Below, piece after piece: positions 20,178 through 28,823 of a stretch of DNA of 64,000 bases. The notes below the pieces were generated by a model that was not told the DNA's origin, made no database searches, and was given only the letters and a program-made list of their open reading frames with translations. Positions within the stretch are counted from its first letter, which is position 1, and the number at the start of each line of letters is the position of its first letter. The position numbers and the translations under genes are program-made. The DNA comes from Bacillus velezensis (GTDB lineage Bacteria; Bacillota; Bacilli; Bacillales; Bacillaceae): assembly GCF_001461825.1 (NCBI RefSeq), contig NZ_LLZC01000019.1:248001-312000 (forward strand). The letters run 5' to 3'.

Positions 20178-20206
20178 CCCCGCAGGTATCTGCGGGGATT
20201 TTTTTA
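20178..20206 (+). terminator. Hairpin with T run on the plus strand, next to the ylbG stop
   Basis: Stem CCCCGCAG / CTGCGGGG, GTAT loop, then ATTTTTTTA on the plus strand. On the minus strand it directly follows ylbG but is trailed only by TCCTTCTATT. It may end ylbG weakly, or end a plus-strand RNA not otherwise explained. Confidence 0.6.
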
Positions 20207-20476
20207 TATGCCGATTTTATAATCGTACTCTTTCGCTTTATCAAGCTTTGATTCAAATTCCAGCTTTAAAAAAGGTTTATAAGAAGGCTCTACCTTCTTC
20301 ACATAAGAATAAGAAGAAATCTTTTCCATTGTTTTTTCGATTAGGTCCATATCGCAATACAGCACAACGTATTTCAGCCGCTTGGAAACATAATGAACGT
20401 TGCCGAATTTTCTCAGCATTTTGCTGTGTTTTAAAGAATGCAGATATACGATTATGCCTTGGCGCTTATTTTCCAT
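20204..20476 (-). CDS. ylbG: DUF2129 family protein YlbG
   Basis: A small conserved Firmicutes protein of unknown function. 90 residues if started at the second of two adjacent ATGs (20476), with GGCGGGTG upstream; the first ATG (20479) and a GTG (20485) are in frame. Family sequence includes [20 protein letters not shown] at the N-terminus and [12 protein letters not shown] in the middle, looking like an alpha/beta fold without catalytic residues. It follows ylbF, from which it is separated by a hairpin. Confidence 0.9.
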   Translation of the reverse strand: MENKRQGIIVYLHSLKHSKMLRKFGNVHYVSKRLKYVVLYCDMDLIEKTMEKISSYSYVKKVEPSYKPFLKLEFESKLDKAKEYDYKIGI

Positions 20477-20517
20477 CATGATCACCCGCCTGACTTTCTG
20501 TTCATTTTATGTAAAAG

Positions 20518-20537
20518 ACGAGACGGCCGTCTCGTCA
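20518..20537 (-). terminator. 20-bp palindrome after ylbF, probable terminator
   Basis: GACGAGACGG / CCGTCTCGTC, self-complementary over all 20 bases, overlapping the ylbF stop and followed by TTTT on the minus strand. Likely a partial terminator between ylbF and ylbG. Confidence 0.6.
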
Positions 20538-20984
20538 GGAAACTTTGCATCCGCAGCCGCCGCCGGAACCGCACCCGCCGCCGCAGGATGACAGGCCGTC
20601 AAAATAAGGATTCCCCGTCGGAACTTTTACATGCTCCGAGACGGCCGTTCCGAGTTCAATGCTGATCTCGTCAAGCAGCGACTGAAGCTCAGTCTCCGCT
20701 TTTTTAAATTCGGCCACCTTATCGTTTAAATCCAGTTCCCGCTTCATTTCTCTCATTTTGCGGGAAATCTCTCTATAATCAGGATGGTATTTGCCAAAGC
20801 GCTGCACATCCTCATACTGCTCTTTAACGCTCATAAAAGAACGAATGATCCGCCCTGCCTCTTCATCTTCACGGAGACGCTTGTAACAATCGCGGTAATT
20901 TTCAGCCGTCTCAGACTGCAGAATCATGCCGGCAAGCTGCTCCGCTTCACTTTGAAGCTTGACGGACTCAATTGTTGCATACAT
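20535..20984 (-). CDS. ylbF: Fe-S protein RicF (YlbF), regulator of RNA processing, competence, biofilm and sporulation
   Basis: YlbF (RicF) forms a complex with YmcA and YaaT that carries 4Fe-4S clusters, assists RNase Y in processing mRNAs and affects Spo0A phosphorylation, competence and biofilm formation. The 149 residues are mostly helical (com_ylbF family, about 5-115). The C-terminus is a Cys/Gly-rich tail, CGGGCGSGGGCGC, with the cysteines expected to help hold a cluster. ATG after GGAGGTG. It lies in the ylbD-E-F-G run, but the hairpin after it suggests it is also controlled separately. Confidence 0.93.
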   Translation of the reverse strand: MYATIESVKLQSEAEQLAGMILQSETAENYRDCYKRLREDEEAGRIIRSFMSVKEQYEDVQRFGKYHPDYREISRKMREMKRELDLNDKVAEFKKAETELQSLLDEISIELGTAVSEHVKVPTGNPYFDGLSSCGGGCGSGGGCGCKVS

Positions 20985-21054
20985 AAATACGCACCTCCAG
21001 TTGCTAGTTTACCATGAAACCACCCAATTGGAAAATGCGGCGTTTAAACGCTTT

Positions 21055-21294
21055 TTAATCCTGTGAACGCATGGCGTGAACCATCTGCATCATCATCTGC
21101 GCCATTTGAATCCCGTTTGAGAATTGGCTTACCCTATGCGGTATCGTCTTTTCATAAAAATTCATCATGTCAAGCTGAAAGGAATTGAGATCGTCCGGTT
21201 TTCTCGCAAGTCTGCGGTACCAGACGGGACGCTGCCGTATAAACCGTTTCCGTTCCTCATCTGCGGATATGAATTCCTGAACCTCTTTTCGCAT
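21055..21294 (-). CDS. ylbE: YlbE-like small protein
   Basis: 79 residues, unknown function, conserved in spore-forming Bacillus as the YlbE-like family. Sequence features: RKEVQEFISADEERKRFIRQ at the N-terminus, a PVWYRRL motif near residue 23, and a methionine-rich C-terminal helix (MAQMMMQMVHAM). The start at 21294 follows GAAGGGG. Only 15 bp after ylbD, so it should share the sigma-E-type promoter upstream of ylbD. Confidence 0.85.
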   Translation of the reverse strand: MRKEVQEFISADEERKRFIRQRPVWYRRLARKPDDLNSFQLDMMNFYEKTIPHRVSQFSNGIQMAQMMMQMVHAMRSQD

Positions 21295-21309
21295 ACATGA
21301 TCCCCTTCT

Positions 21310-21720
21310 TTAATCCTTTCTGAACGAAAAAGGATGTTGTCCGGAGCCTTGCCGGGGCTGCTTCGTGCTGCTCCCCGAAAATTGGCTTAAAAGGCTTTGC
21401 AATGATGAAATGGACTGGCTCATTTTATTGATCTGCTCATTCATTTGGTTGATATCCATCTTTTTGACGGCAGTGACCATTTTTGAAACGAAATCGTTTT
21501 TTTCAGCTGGTTCCTGTTTGGTTTCCGCGTCGGAAGAAGGCTGAACGGCCTCGTCTTTAAAAGGGTCCCATATCGGATCATCCTCGCCCAGAAGAACCCA
21601 ATTTTCATAGACTTCCTGCCAGCTCCTTTGTTCCTTGCGAACATTTTGGATCAGTTTGGGATGCTTTTTTACGAATTGTTTAAAATCATCGATTGATTGC
21701 CGTGATTGCTGATTCGCCAC
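21310..21720 (-). CDS. ylbD: Putative spore coat protein YlbD
   Basis: YlbD-type protein, in B. subtilis found among spore coat proteins. 136 residues from the GTG at 21720 behind GGAGGGGGTG; the upstream in-frame GTG lies in the site. An N-terminal conserved block (DDFKQFVKKHPKLIQNVR, WQEVYENWVLLGEDDP) is followed by an acidic linker and a Met/Gln/Ser-rich helical C-terminus (about 75-120). Function in the coat is inferred from the family and from the sigma-E-like promoter. Confidence 0.85.
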   Translation of the reverse strand: MANQQSRQSIDDFKQFVKKHPKLIQNVRKEQRSWQEVYENWVLLGEDDPIWDPFKDEAVQPSSDAETKQEPAEKNDFVSKMVTAVKKMDINQMNEQINKMSQSISSLQSLLSQFSGSSTKQPRQGSGQHPFSFRKD

Positions 21721-21755
21721 AATTCTCACCCCCTCCGAAAAGTTTTGCCTGCTAT

Positions 21756-21784
21756 AATGTATCGGTTCATTCGCCTTAATGTTC
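21756..21784 (-). promoter_or_regulatory. Sigma-E promoter of ylbD-ylbE
   Basis: Minus strand GAACATT (21778-21784), 14-bp spacer, GATACATT (21756-21763): a good match to the sigma-E consensus in both elements and spacing. Confidence 0.65.
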
Positions 21785-21849
21785 GCCTAAATTGCGAAAA
21801 AAAGCAGGTATATATTTTTCAGCAGGAGCGCCGCTCGCGAAAAAACATA

Positions 21850-21886
21850 AAAAAACCGCGGGGGACGCGCCCCTCTGCGGTTTTTT
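21850..21886 (-). terminator. Terminator after ylbC
   Basis: Stem AACCGCAGAGGGG / CCCCCGCGGTT with one mismatch and a T run; A/T runs on both sides. Confidence 0.85.
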
Positions 21887-22925
21887 ACTGCCAAGGCTTA
21901 ATGAAGTTTTGCGTATAATACTTCCGGTCCACGCCGACACCGAGGTGCGTATAATCCGGGCTTAACAGCGCCTTTCTGTGGCCTTCGCTGTTCAGCCAGC
22001 CCTCCACGGCGGCAGGACCGTCCACATAGTTGTAGGCAATATTTTCACCGGCCTCCCGGTATTTCACATCGCCTTTTTCTAAGCGGTCCTTCAGAGTCCC
22101 GTATTTCTTTGAGACGTGAGAGAAATACTTGTTATCCTTCATGTCCTTGCTGTGGCCGAATGCCACTTTTGCGGCGCCTTCGTCCCATTTCAGCCTTGCC
22201 AGTCCGTGTTTCACGCGGATGACATTTGTAATGTCGAGAATCTGCTGCTCACTCGCTCGTTCAATGTCGTTCCATTTTTCATCAGAAACTGGCTCGGGTT
22301 CTGTCAGCTTTCCTCTGTACATGACTTCATACGGCCTTTGTTTCACAAGTGTTTCCGCATCAAATGCCCTGATGCTTGACAGATTCCCGTCAAATTTGTC
22401 CATGTACAGCTGAACATACATTCCGCCTATCTTGACGGTGGGACGGGTATTGATATCTTCTTCAGAAAACTCGAACCGATACGTGTTTCCCTTGTCAGTC
22501 ACATTGACAAAAGGAGAAACCTGCGTCGTTTTAAAAACTTCGCCCGTCGATTCGCCGATCTTAAACGGTTTTGCGTTGATGCCGCTTCCCGAAGCGTACA
22601 AAGTCACGGCTTTATCATTCAAAATACCGACTTGTACGTATTGGTCTTTCCCCTGGTTGTACACCCACCACTCGTAATCGTAGGCAGAAGGATCTTTCCG
22701 GGACGGTTCCCCAAGTTTCTTTTTCACATCGGCGGCAGATTTCCCCATGAGAGAAAGCAGTCCGGATGACGGCATTTTCAGCCGTTTTCCGCTCTCTTCT
22801 TCATTGGAAACCTGAGGCTCCTCCTGATCCGTCTTTTTCTGAGGAGCCGATCCATATTGTATAAACAGAACATACGCTCCGTAAATAAGCAAAAGGATAA
22901 CGAGAGCCCTTGCGATATTTTTCAA
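21885..22925 (-). CDS. ylbC: CAP-domain protein YlbC
   Basis: A secreted or membrane-anchored protein with a C-terminal CAP (SCP-like) domain of unknown substrate. N-terminal membrane segment (about residues 4-22), a Lys/Glu linker, then a CAP-associated N-terminal domain (about 50-190) and the CAP domain (about 225-346). CAP signatures: HSKDMKDNKYFSH near 265, GENIAYNY near 302 and GHRKALLSPDYTHLGVGV near 322. 346 residues with TTG start after GGGGGTGAGAGG. Similar proteins are linked to sporulation in Bacillus, but the role of this one is not known. Confidence 0.88.
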   Translation of the reverse strand: MKNIARALVILLLIYGAYVLFIQYGSAPQKKTDQEEPQVSNEEESGKRLKMPSSGLLSLMGKSAADVKKKLGEPSRKDPSAYDYEWWVYNQGKDQYVQVGILNDKAVTLYASGSGINAKPFKIGESTGEVFKTTQVSPFVNVTDKGNTYRFEFSEEDINTRPTVKIGGMYVQLYMDKFDGNLSSIRAFDAETLVKQRPYEVMYRGKLTEPEPVSDEKWNDIERASEQQILDITNVIRVKHGLARLKWDEGAAKVAFGHSKDMKDNKYFSHVSKKYGTLKDRLEKGDVKYREAGENIAYNYVDGPAAVEGWLNSEGHRKALLSPDYTHLGVGVDRKYYTQNFIKPWQ

Positions 22926-23009
22926 CCTCTCACCCCCATATGTTCAAACCGTTCTGTTTTTGTTTACTCTTATACAGTACAGCCTATTTGCATCGTCCGT
23001 GATTTATGT

Positions 23010-23453
23010 TTAATGGATAAACCCCTCCGGACCGCCGTCTTCAGAAATGTCAGACAGCGCCCGGCCTGCTTGCTCATTTGATTGCTCGGCCAACGAAAGA
23101 TCGCCGAGCGTAACAATGCCGACCAGTTTTTTATCCTTTGTGACGGGAATTCTTCTGAGCTGATGTTCAGCCATCAAATGGAGCACCTCCTCCACAGAGG
23201 CGTCTTCTTCTGCACTGATAACCCGCTCTGTCATTGCGTCGGTTATTTTTTGAGAGTTCGGCTTTTTTGAAGCAATTCCCCGTAATACGAGATCTCTGTC
23301 TGTCACGATCCCGACAAGGGTCGCGCCGTCTTCATCCACTATCGGAATGGCGCCGACATCCGCGTCTTTCATCTTCACCGCAGCTTCATATACATTATCT
23401 AATACTGTACAATATTGCAAGTCTGACGTCATGAGCTTATTGATCTTTGTCAT
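23010..23453 (-). CDS. ylbB: CBS-domain protein YlbB
   Basis: 147 residues made almost wholly of two CBS domains (about 5-60 and 70-130), the unit that binds adenine nucleotides. Typical motifs: VGAIPIVDEDG, LVGIVTDRDLVLRGIA and RRIPVTKDKKLVGIVTLGDLSL. There is no attached enzyme or channel, so it may be a ligand sensor acting on a partner. Start at the ATG at 23453 after AGGAGGAA; eighteen in-frame codons upstream lack a site. Divergent from ylbA. Confidence 0.9.
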   Translation of the reverse strand: MTKINKLMTSDLQYCTVLDNVYEAAVKMKDADVGAIPIVDEDGATLVGIVTDRDLVLRGIASKKPNSQKITDAMTERVISAEEDASVEEVLHLMAEHQLRRIPVTKDKKLVGIVTLGDLSLAEQSNEQAGRALSDISEDGGPEGFIH

Positions 23454-23526
23454 TGCGGAATTCCTCCTTTTTCTGCTACTATTGTCGTCAAATTTTTCTT
23501 TTTGCATACTTTCACCGTATGAATCA

Positions 23527-23555
23527 TTGAAAGTGTAACGCTTTCATACTATGAT
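23527..23555 (+). promoter_or_regulatory. Sigma-A promoter of ylbA with internal inverted repeat
   Basis: TTGAAA, 17 bp, TATGAT. The spacer and -35 hold an inverted repeat TGAAAG-N7-CTTTCA (23528-23546), which could be an operator overlapping the promoter. Confidence 0.65.
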
Positions 23556-23592
23556 TGTCAGGAAAGGGCATTTTTAAAAGGAGGGGGAAGGT

Positions 23593-23952
23593 TTGAAGTT
23601 TGAAAACAGCGGTCTTGAAGGGGTAACAGCGGAGCTCAGCCGCTTGAATGATCTGATGGAAGGTAAAGGGCTCATTCTGGCTGGACAATGGGATTATGAA
23701 AGAGTGACTTACGACAAAAAGTTTTCAGTACCTGAGGGGACATTTTATCTGCGGATTCAAGGAACGGCAAAAGAGGGCGATGTCGGCGGCAGCCGGGCCG
23801 TGATTCAGCTGAAGGCCCCTCTTTTAGGAAAGCATTATTATCCGCACGGCGTAGAATACGGCAGTGCTGAAGAATTTCCGGAACATGTTGTCGCTGAAAG
23901 CAAAGCTTTACTGCTTGAATTGGAAGAGTCATTAAAAACAGTGCAAATGTAA
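23593..23952 (+). CDS. ylbA: YugN-like family protein YlbA
   Basis: 119-residue protein of unknown function of the YugN-like family. Starts with TTG at 23593 behind GGAGGGGGAAGGT. Sequence shows a mixed alpha/beta protein with VPEGTFYLRIQG near residue 47 and LGKHYYPHGVEYG near 78; no membrane segment. Convergent with ctaG. Confidence 0.85.
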   Translation: MKFENSGLEGVTAELSRLNDLMEGKGLILAGQWDYERVTYDKKFSVPEGTFYLRIQGTAKEGDVGGSRAVIQLKAPLLGKHYYPHGVEYGSAEEFPEHVVAESKALLLELEESLKTVQM

Positions 23953-23953
23953 T

Positions 23954-23989
23954 AAAAAAGTACAGCATATTCTGCTGTACTTTTTTTAT
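23954..23989. terminator. Bidirectional terminator between ylbA and ctaG
   Basis: Stem AGTACAGCA / TGCTGTACT, 5-nt loop, flanked by six A and seven T. Confidence 0.9.
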
Positions 23990-24870
23990 GAGACGGTATG
24001 CTCGATATACGGCGGCTCTGACAGCGTATCTTTTTCCCGTTCCGTTCTGACCCACTGAAAAAAGATGACAGCCAAATATGTTCCGTAGACCGCCTCTTGA
24101 ATGATTTTCATCAGCACTGCCCCAAGCTGCTGATCTTCCAGAGGAGGCAGCGTGTTAAACATCTCCGGTCCGGATAAAGGAATCTCCTCCAGCAAATCTA
24201 AAGGAACGCAAAGCTTCATTGCTTCGGCCCAAGCCGCCGGATCTGTATACGTGGCATACATGGGCGCCCCGCTGAACATAATGAGCGCGCAGGCCGGCGT
24301 TAACAGAATCCCGTCTGCCATAATATACCCCAGCTTCATTAAACCGCTGAGACGGGGCAGACCGTCCACCTTATGCACAAGCGGCCACCACATAAAAAAC
24401 GCCGTTACAAAGATGAGTCCGTTCATCAGCGTGTGATACAGCGAATCCGTTTTGACGAAATCAAATATAAACGGGATGTGATACAGTGAAAAAATACCGT
24501 TAAACAGCACTAATGCGATAAGCGGCATTGAAAAGAACGAAAACAGCGGCTTTACGACAGGACGGAAGATCAGTTTTTTCCATGCCCAGCCGGGAATTCC
24601 GGAAATCAACAGCGGCGGTACGACTAAAAACAGAACCGCCATCTGCGTCATATGGGCACTGAACATCACATGGCCCAATAAATCAACCGGACTTCCCGCA
24701 GCCGTGTAAAAAAATAGCGCGGAAAGCACAAACAGCACCTTCTCCTTAGCGGCCACACGTCCTTTATGCCGGCTGCACCAGTAAAAGTAAATACCTGTTA
24801 TCACGGCAGTTATACAAAACAGATACGGGCTCCACATTGCGCGAAACCCGAACATTTCCAAATTAATCAA
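23986..24870 (-). CDS. ctaG: Cytochrome c oxidase assembly factor CtaG
   Basis: CtaG is a multi-spanning membrane protein needed for active caa3 oxidase in Bacillus, probably in delivering copper; it is not related to the mitochondrial Cox11-type CtaG. About seven membrane segments, with the [17 protein letters not shown] stretch near residue 64 holding the conserved histidines. The most likely start is the TTG at 24870, six bases after GGGGAGTG, giving 294 residues; an in-frame GTG at 24879 lies inside the site. Last gene of the cta operon. Confidence 0.9.
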   Translation of the reverse strand: MINLEMFGFRAMWSPYLFCITAVITGIYFYWCSRHKGRVAAKEKVLFVLSALFFYTAAGSPVDLLGHVMFSAHMTQMAVLFLVVPPLLISGIPGWAWKKLIFRPVVKPLFSFFSMPLIALVLFNGIFSLYHIPFIFDFVKTDSLYHTLMNGLIFVTAFFMWWPLVHKVDGLPRLSGLMKLGYIMADGILLTPACALIMFSGAPMYATYTDPAAWAEAMKLCVPLDLLEEIPLSGPEMFNTLPPLEDQQLGAVLMKIIQEAVYGTYLAVIFFQWVRTEREKDTLSEPPYIEHTVS

Positions 24871-24894
24871 ATCTCTCACTCCCCGCCGTCCCGA

Positions 24895-25227
24895 TTACCA
24901 CCAAATAATCGTGACAAATGCAAGCACGGTGATAAACGCGACAAATATTCCCGAATACAGAAATAATGACGGCGCTTCATGCCCCTTCTGGCTCATATGC
25001 ATAAAGTAAAACAGCTGAAAGATGACCTGGATGACCGCAAGCAGGATCAGAAACGGCATCGTAAACCATCCGGCAATGCCGTCAGCAGCCACCGTCAAAA
25101 ACGCGACAAGCGTAAGGCCGATCATCAAACCGAAGGATATGACCTGATATTTCATCTCCTCGGCATTTTTCTTTTTCCGATATTCGAGATCCGTACTGAC
25201 AGTCCCTCTGTTTTTGTTATCGTCCAT
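24895..25227 (-). CDS. ctaF: Cytochrome caa3 oxidase subunit IV
   Basis: Small membrane subunit of the caa3 terminal oxidase. 110 residues with three membrane segments (about 33-52, 60-82, 88-108) and the conserved QVIFQLFYFMHMSQKGHE stretch. The ATG at 25227 is two bases after the ctaE stop, so translation is probably coupled; the longer frame upstream is ctaE coding sequence. Confidence 0.93.
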   Translation of the reverse strand: MDDNKNRGTVSTDLEYRKKKNAEEMKYQVISFGLMIGLTLVAFLTVAADGIAGWFTMPFLILLAVIQVIFQLFYFMHMSQKGHEAPSLFLYSGIFVAFITVLAFVTIIWW

Positions 25228-25229
25228 CG

Positions 25230-25853
25230 TTATCCCACCATCCCCATCAAATATACAACGGTAAAGATAAAGACCCACACGACATCGATAAAATGCCAAT
25301 ATAAGCTGGCCACATAATATTTCGGCGCATTATAAAGGCTGAGCCCTCTTTTCGCATTCCGGATCATAAGCGCGCTGATCCACAACAGCCCGAACGCCAC
25401 GTGTGCTCCGTGTGTGCCGACCAGCGTGTAAAACGCTGAGCCGAGCGCAGAGCTTGTAATGGTAAAGCCGAATTCGTGAGTGTAATGCATAAATTCATAG
25501 ATTTCTACCCCTAAAAATCCTGCTCCCAATAAAACGGTAACCAAAAGCCACACCTGCATTTTTTTAAAGGAGAAATTTTTCATATGATACATCGCATACA
25601 CACTCGTTAAGCTGCTCGTTAAAAGAAGCATCGTCGCGATAAACACGATCGGCAGCTCAAACATCTCAGCCGTTGACGGCCCTCCGGCTTTAGATTCCCG
25701 TAAAGCAAGAAATGTCGCAAATAGCGAGGCGAACAGAACCGTTTCGCCGCCGAGAAACAGCCAAAATCCCAAAAACTTATTTTTCCCCTCCAGCGTTGCT
25801 TTTTCAGGAGAAGCCGGAAAGGTTTCAGCCGTCATTTTTTCCTGCAGCTGCAT
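25230..25853 (-). CDS. ctaE: Cytochrome caa3 oxidase subunit III
   Basis: Heme-copper oxidase subunit III with five membrane segments. Family sequences: NKFLGFWLFLGGETVLFA near residue 25, the VEIYEFMHYTHEF stretch near 103, GTHGAHVAFGLLW near 143 and YWHFIDVVWVFIF near 184. 207 residues. Its ATG overlaps the ctaD stop by one base (TAATG), a coupling signal. Confidence 0.96.
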   Translation of the reverse strand: MQLQEKMTAETFPASPEKATLEGKNKFLGFWLFLGGETVLFASLFATFLALRESKAGGPSTAEMFELPIVFIATMLLLTSSLTSVYAMYHMKNFSFKKMQVWLLVTVLLGAGFLGVEIYEFMHYTHEFGFTITSSALGSAFYTLVGTHGAHVAFGLLWISALMIRNAKRGLSLYNAPKYYVASLYWHFIDVVWVFIFTVVYLMGMVG

Positions 25854-27721
25854 TACGCCTTCACCCCTTTATCATCATTCGGCAGATCTTCTTTGTGAAT
25901 ATGATAGCCGTAATCATCGACCACAGAGCGAAGCAGCATGGTAAAGAATGTGATGCCGAGCCCTATGAAGATAACCGGAAGCCCCCATGAATAATCGGAG
26001 TGGTATAAAAACCCAAACGCTGCGACAAACAGCCCGAAAGATATGATAAACGGCATGATGGAGCCGTTCGGCATATGAATGTCCTCTACAGGCTCTGCAG
26101 GCGCCATCCCTTCATTTCCGGCCTGCTTTTCAATCCACAGCGGGTCAAGTCCCCGGACAAACGGAAGCTGTTTAAAATTATATTCCGGCGGCGGCGAAGA
26201 GACCGCCCATTCAAGCGTACGACCGTCCAGCCACGGGTCGTTCCCGACGTATTTCCCCTTTATTGAGGTATAAATAATATTGACGACGAGTAAAACTGCC
26301 GCGCCCGCCATGAAAAACGCGCCGATTGAACTGATCAGGTTGCCGGTATCAAGCCCCTGGCCGGGCAGATATGTGTAAACGCGCCGCGGCATTCCCATCA
26401 AGCCGAGGAAATGCTGAATGAAGAAGGTAAGATGAAACCCGATAAAAAATAAGACGAACGAAATTTTTCCCATCGTTTCATGAAGCACCTTCCCGAACAT
26501 TTTCGGCCACCAGAAATGCACGCCCGCCAGGATGCCGAACACAACGCCGCCGATAATGACGTAGTGGAAATGCGCTACGACAAAATACGTATCATGGAAC
26601 TGATAATCTGCCGCTGCGGCCGCCAGCATGACACCCGTGACTCCTCCGAGTACGAAAGAAGGAATAAAGGCGACGGCATACAGCATAGGCGTCGTGAATT
26701 TGACATTTCCTCCCCAGATGGTCAAAAGCCAGTTGAAAATTTTAATGCCCGTAGGCACCGCGATCGCCATCGTCGCAACCGCAAATATCGCATTAGCGAT
26801 CGGTCCGAGTCCCGTCGTAAACATATGGTGAACCCAAACCATGAACCCGAGAAAGCCGATCAGCACGATCGCAAAGACCATAGACGAATAACCGAACAGA
26901 CGTTTCCTCGCAAATACGGGAATGATTTCTGAAAAAATCCCAAAGGCGGGAAGAATTAAAATGTACACTTCCGGATGCCCGAAAATCCAAAACAGATGCT
27001 CCCAGATTATCGTATTGCCGCCCAATTCAGGATTAAAGAAATTCGTTCCGAACAAACGATCCAGCATCATCAGCGCCAAACCGACGGTGAGCGGAGGAAA
27101 TGCGAATAAAATGAGTGCCGACGCCACAAATGTCGTCCACGTAAACAGCGGCAATCTCATATACGTCAAACCCGGCGCCCTCATATTAATAATCGTGGCG
27201 AGAAAATTGATCCCCGCAATCAGCGTACCTAAGCCTGATATTTGCAGGCCGAGCACGAAAAAGTCTATGCCGTGCCCTTTCGAATTCAGCGCAAGTGACG
27301 CGTACGACGTCCATCCTGCATCAGGAGCGCCCCCTAAAAACCAGCTCAGATTCAAAAAGATGCCTCCGAAGAAAAACAGCCAAAATCCGAGCGCATTCAA
27401 AAATGGGAATGATACGTCACGCGCCCCGATCTGCAGCGGCACAACCGCGTTCATCAGCCCGAATAACAGCGGCATCGCCGCCAGGAAGATCATTGTCGTG
27501 CCGTGCATCGTCATAATTTCATTAAACTGCTGCGCACCCATAAAATCGTTCCCCGGCCTCAAGAGCTGAATCCTGATAAGCATGGCCTCAAGTCCGCCGA
27601 CGACGAAGAAAAATCCCCCGGCGATCATATATAAAATCGCGATTTTCTTATGGTCAACCGTCGTCAAATAATCCCAAAGCAAAGAGCTTTTTCTTTGCTG
27701 TCCTGTAAGCGTATTCATCAT
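25853..27721 (-). CDS. ctaD: Cytochrome caa3 oxidase subunit I
   Basis: Catalytic subunit of the proton-pumping caa3 oxidase, holding heme a and the heme a3-CuB centre. Twelve or more membrane segments. Ligand and channel motifs: IMTMHGTTM (heme a His), WIFGHPEVYILILP (CuB His and the cross-linked Tyr), VWVHHMFTTG (CuB His pair) and VVAHFHYVIIGG (heme a3 and heme a His). 622 residues, the usual Bacillus length. Two adjacent ATGs follow GGGGGAGG. Between ctaC and ctaE in the operon. Confidence 0.97.
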   Translation of the reverse strand: MMNTLTGQQRKSSLLWDYLTTVDHKKIAILYMIAGGFFFVVGGLEAMLIRIQLLRPGNDFMGAQQFNEIMTMHGTTMIFLAAMPLLFGLMNAVVPLQIGARDVSFPFLNALGFWLFFFGGIFLNLSWFLGGAPDAGWTSYASLALNSKGHGIDFFVLGLQISGLGTLIAGINFLATIINMRAPGLTYMRLPLFTWTTFVASALILFAFPPLTVGLALMMLDRLFGTNFFNPELGGNTIIWEHLFWIFGHPEVYILILPAFGIFSEIIPVFARKRLFGYSSMVFAIVLIGFLGFMVWVHHMFTTGLGPIANAIFAVATMAIAVPTGIKIFNWLLTIWGGNVKFTTPMLYAVAFIPSFVLGGVTGVMLAAAAADYQFHDTYFVVAHFHYVIIGGVVFGILAGVHFWWPKMFGKVLHETMGKISFVLFFIGFHLTFFIQHFLGLMGMPRRVYTYLPGQGLDTGNLISSIGAFFMAGAAVLLVVNIIYTSIKGKYVGNDPWLDGRTLEWAVSSPPPEYNFKQLPFVRGLDPLWIEKQAGNEGMAPAEPVEDIHMPNGSIMPFIISFGLFVAAFGFLYHSDYSWGLPVIFIGLGITFFTMLLRSVVDDYGYHIHKEDLPNDDKGVKA

Positions 27722-27752
27722 TTGCGACCTCCCCCCTGATATCTCCCTGTCC

Positions 27753-28823
27753 TCACTTGTTCTCCGCTTTCAGCCCTTTTAAATATTCATACAGCGCATC
27801 CGTTTCAGCGTCCGAGAGCTTCGGATAAGTGCCTGTCATTTTATTGCCCGGTTTAATGCTGTCCGGATTTTTCAGCCAGGCTTTTATATTCTCTTTATTC
27901 GCATCCTTAATGCCGGCCACTTTGACCCGTTCACCGAAGGTAGCGAGGTTCGGAGCCGTTCTTGCCGCTTCAGCCCGTTTATCATTGGGCTCAACCGCAT
28001 GACAGCTCAGGCAGTTTTTTTCCTTAAAGAGCTCTTCTCCTTGCGCGGCTAAACCGGAATCTGTTGTATGCTTATAATTTTTCATCGCTTTCGTCCATTG
28101 TTTAAATTCTTTTGACGGCAGCGGTTTCACTTTGAAATCCATCAGCGCATGTGAAGGTCCGCACAGCTCTGCGCATTTCCCGAAGAAATATTCTCCCGCT
28201 TCTTTGCTGCGTTTAGAATCGAAGGTCAGAAAGAAAGTATTGTCATTATCCGTATTCGTATCGATTTTTCCCCCGGCTGACGGAATCCAGAAAGAGTGTT
28301 TCACATCTGAGGACTTCAGCTTGAAATAGACGCGTTCATCTGTGGGAACGATCAGCTCCTGACTTGTCACAAACCCGTAATCAGGATACTCGAATTCCCA
28401 CCAGTATAAATTCGCCCTTACATTAATCACGAGCGCATCCTCTGCTTTACGGTTTTTCTTATCCATCGGCGACGTATCCGCCAGCGCCAATGTGTCGATG
28501 ACAACCGGAATGACAAGAATAATCAGAAGCAAGATCGGAATAACGGTCCAGGTGATTTCTAAAAAACGGTTCCCCTCCACCTGTTTCGGTATCGTGTCTT
28601 CCCCTACACGCGACCGTCTGAACCTCACAATGACGTAAAAGAAAATAACTGCTACGACCGCAACGACGACAACCATGATAAGTGTGCTGAGCACCGTCAG
28701 ATCATATTGTTTATCAGCCACTTCGCCGGCAGGCTTGAGTGTGGACAGAAACGGTTTTCCACAGCCGCTCAATAAAAGCGGCACTAAGGCTAATAATGAT
28801 AAAAGACGCCAACGCTTTAACAT
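27753..28823 (-). CDS. ctaC: Cytochrome caa3 oxidase subunit II with fused cytochrome c
   Basis: Subunit II receives electrons through a covalent cytochrome c domain and a CuA centre on the outer face. It is a lipoprotein: signal peptide with lipobox LLSGC (Cys21). Two membrane segments follow (about 45-70 and 92-115), then the CuA domain with CAELCGPSH near 232. The cytochrome c domain carries heme site CLSCH near 272 and a Met ligand in GNKMTGTYP near 330. Start at the ATG 28823, giving 356 residues as in B. subtilis; a TTG three codons upstream is inside the AAAGGGG site region. Confidence 0.96.
   Translation of the reverse strand: MLKRWRLLSLLALVPLLLSGCGKPFLSTLKPAGEVADKQYDLTVLSTLIMVVVVAVVAVIFFYVIVRFRRSRVGEDTIPKQVEGNRFLEITWTVIPILLLIILVIPVVIDTLALADTSPMDKKNRKAEDALVINVRANLYWWEFEYPDYGFVTSQELIVPTDERVYFKLKSSDVKHSFWIPSAGGKIDTNTDNDNTFFLTFDSKRSKEAGEYFFGKCAELCGPSHALMDFKVKPLPSKEFKQWTKAMKNYKHTTDSGLAAQGEELFKEKNCLSCHAVEPNDKRAEAARTAPNLATFGERVKVAGIKDANKENIKAWLKNPDSIKPGNKMTGTYPKLSDAETDALYEYLKGLKAENK

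Noticed and set aside
23530..23546. CcpA cre site in the ylbA promoter
   Set aside because: The sequence TGTAACGCTTTCA is 13 bases and lacks one position of the 14-base cre consensus, so I do not call it.
26480..27569. Long plus-strand ORFs of 150 and 215 codons
   Set aside because: They are antisense to ctaD, have no family features or ribosome binding sites and have compositions typical of shadow frames.
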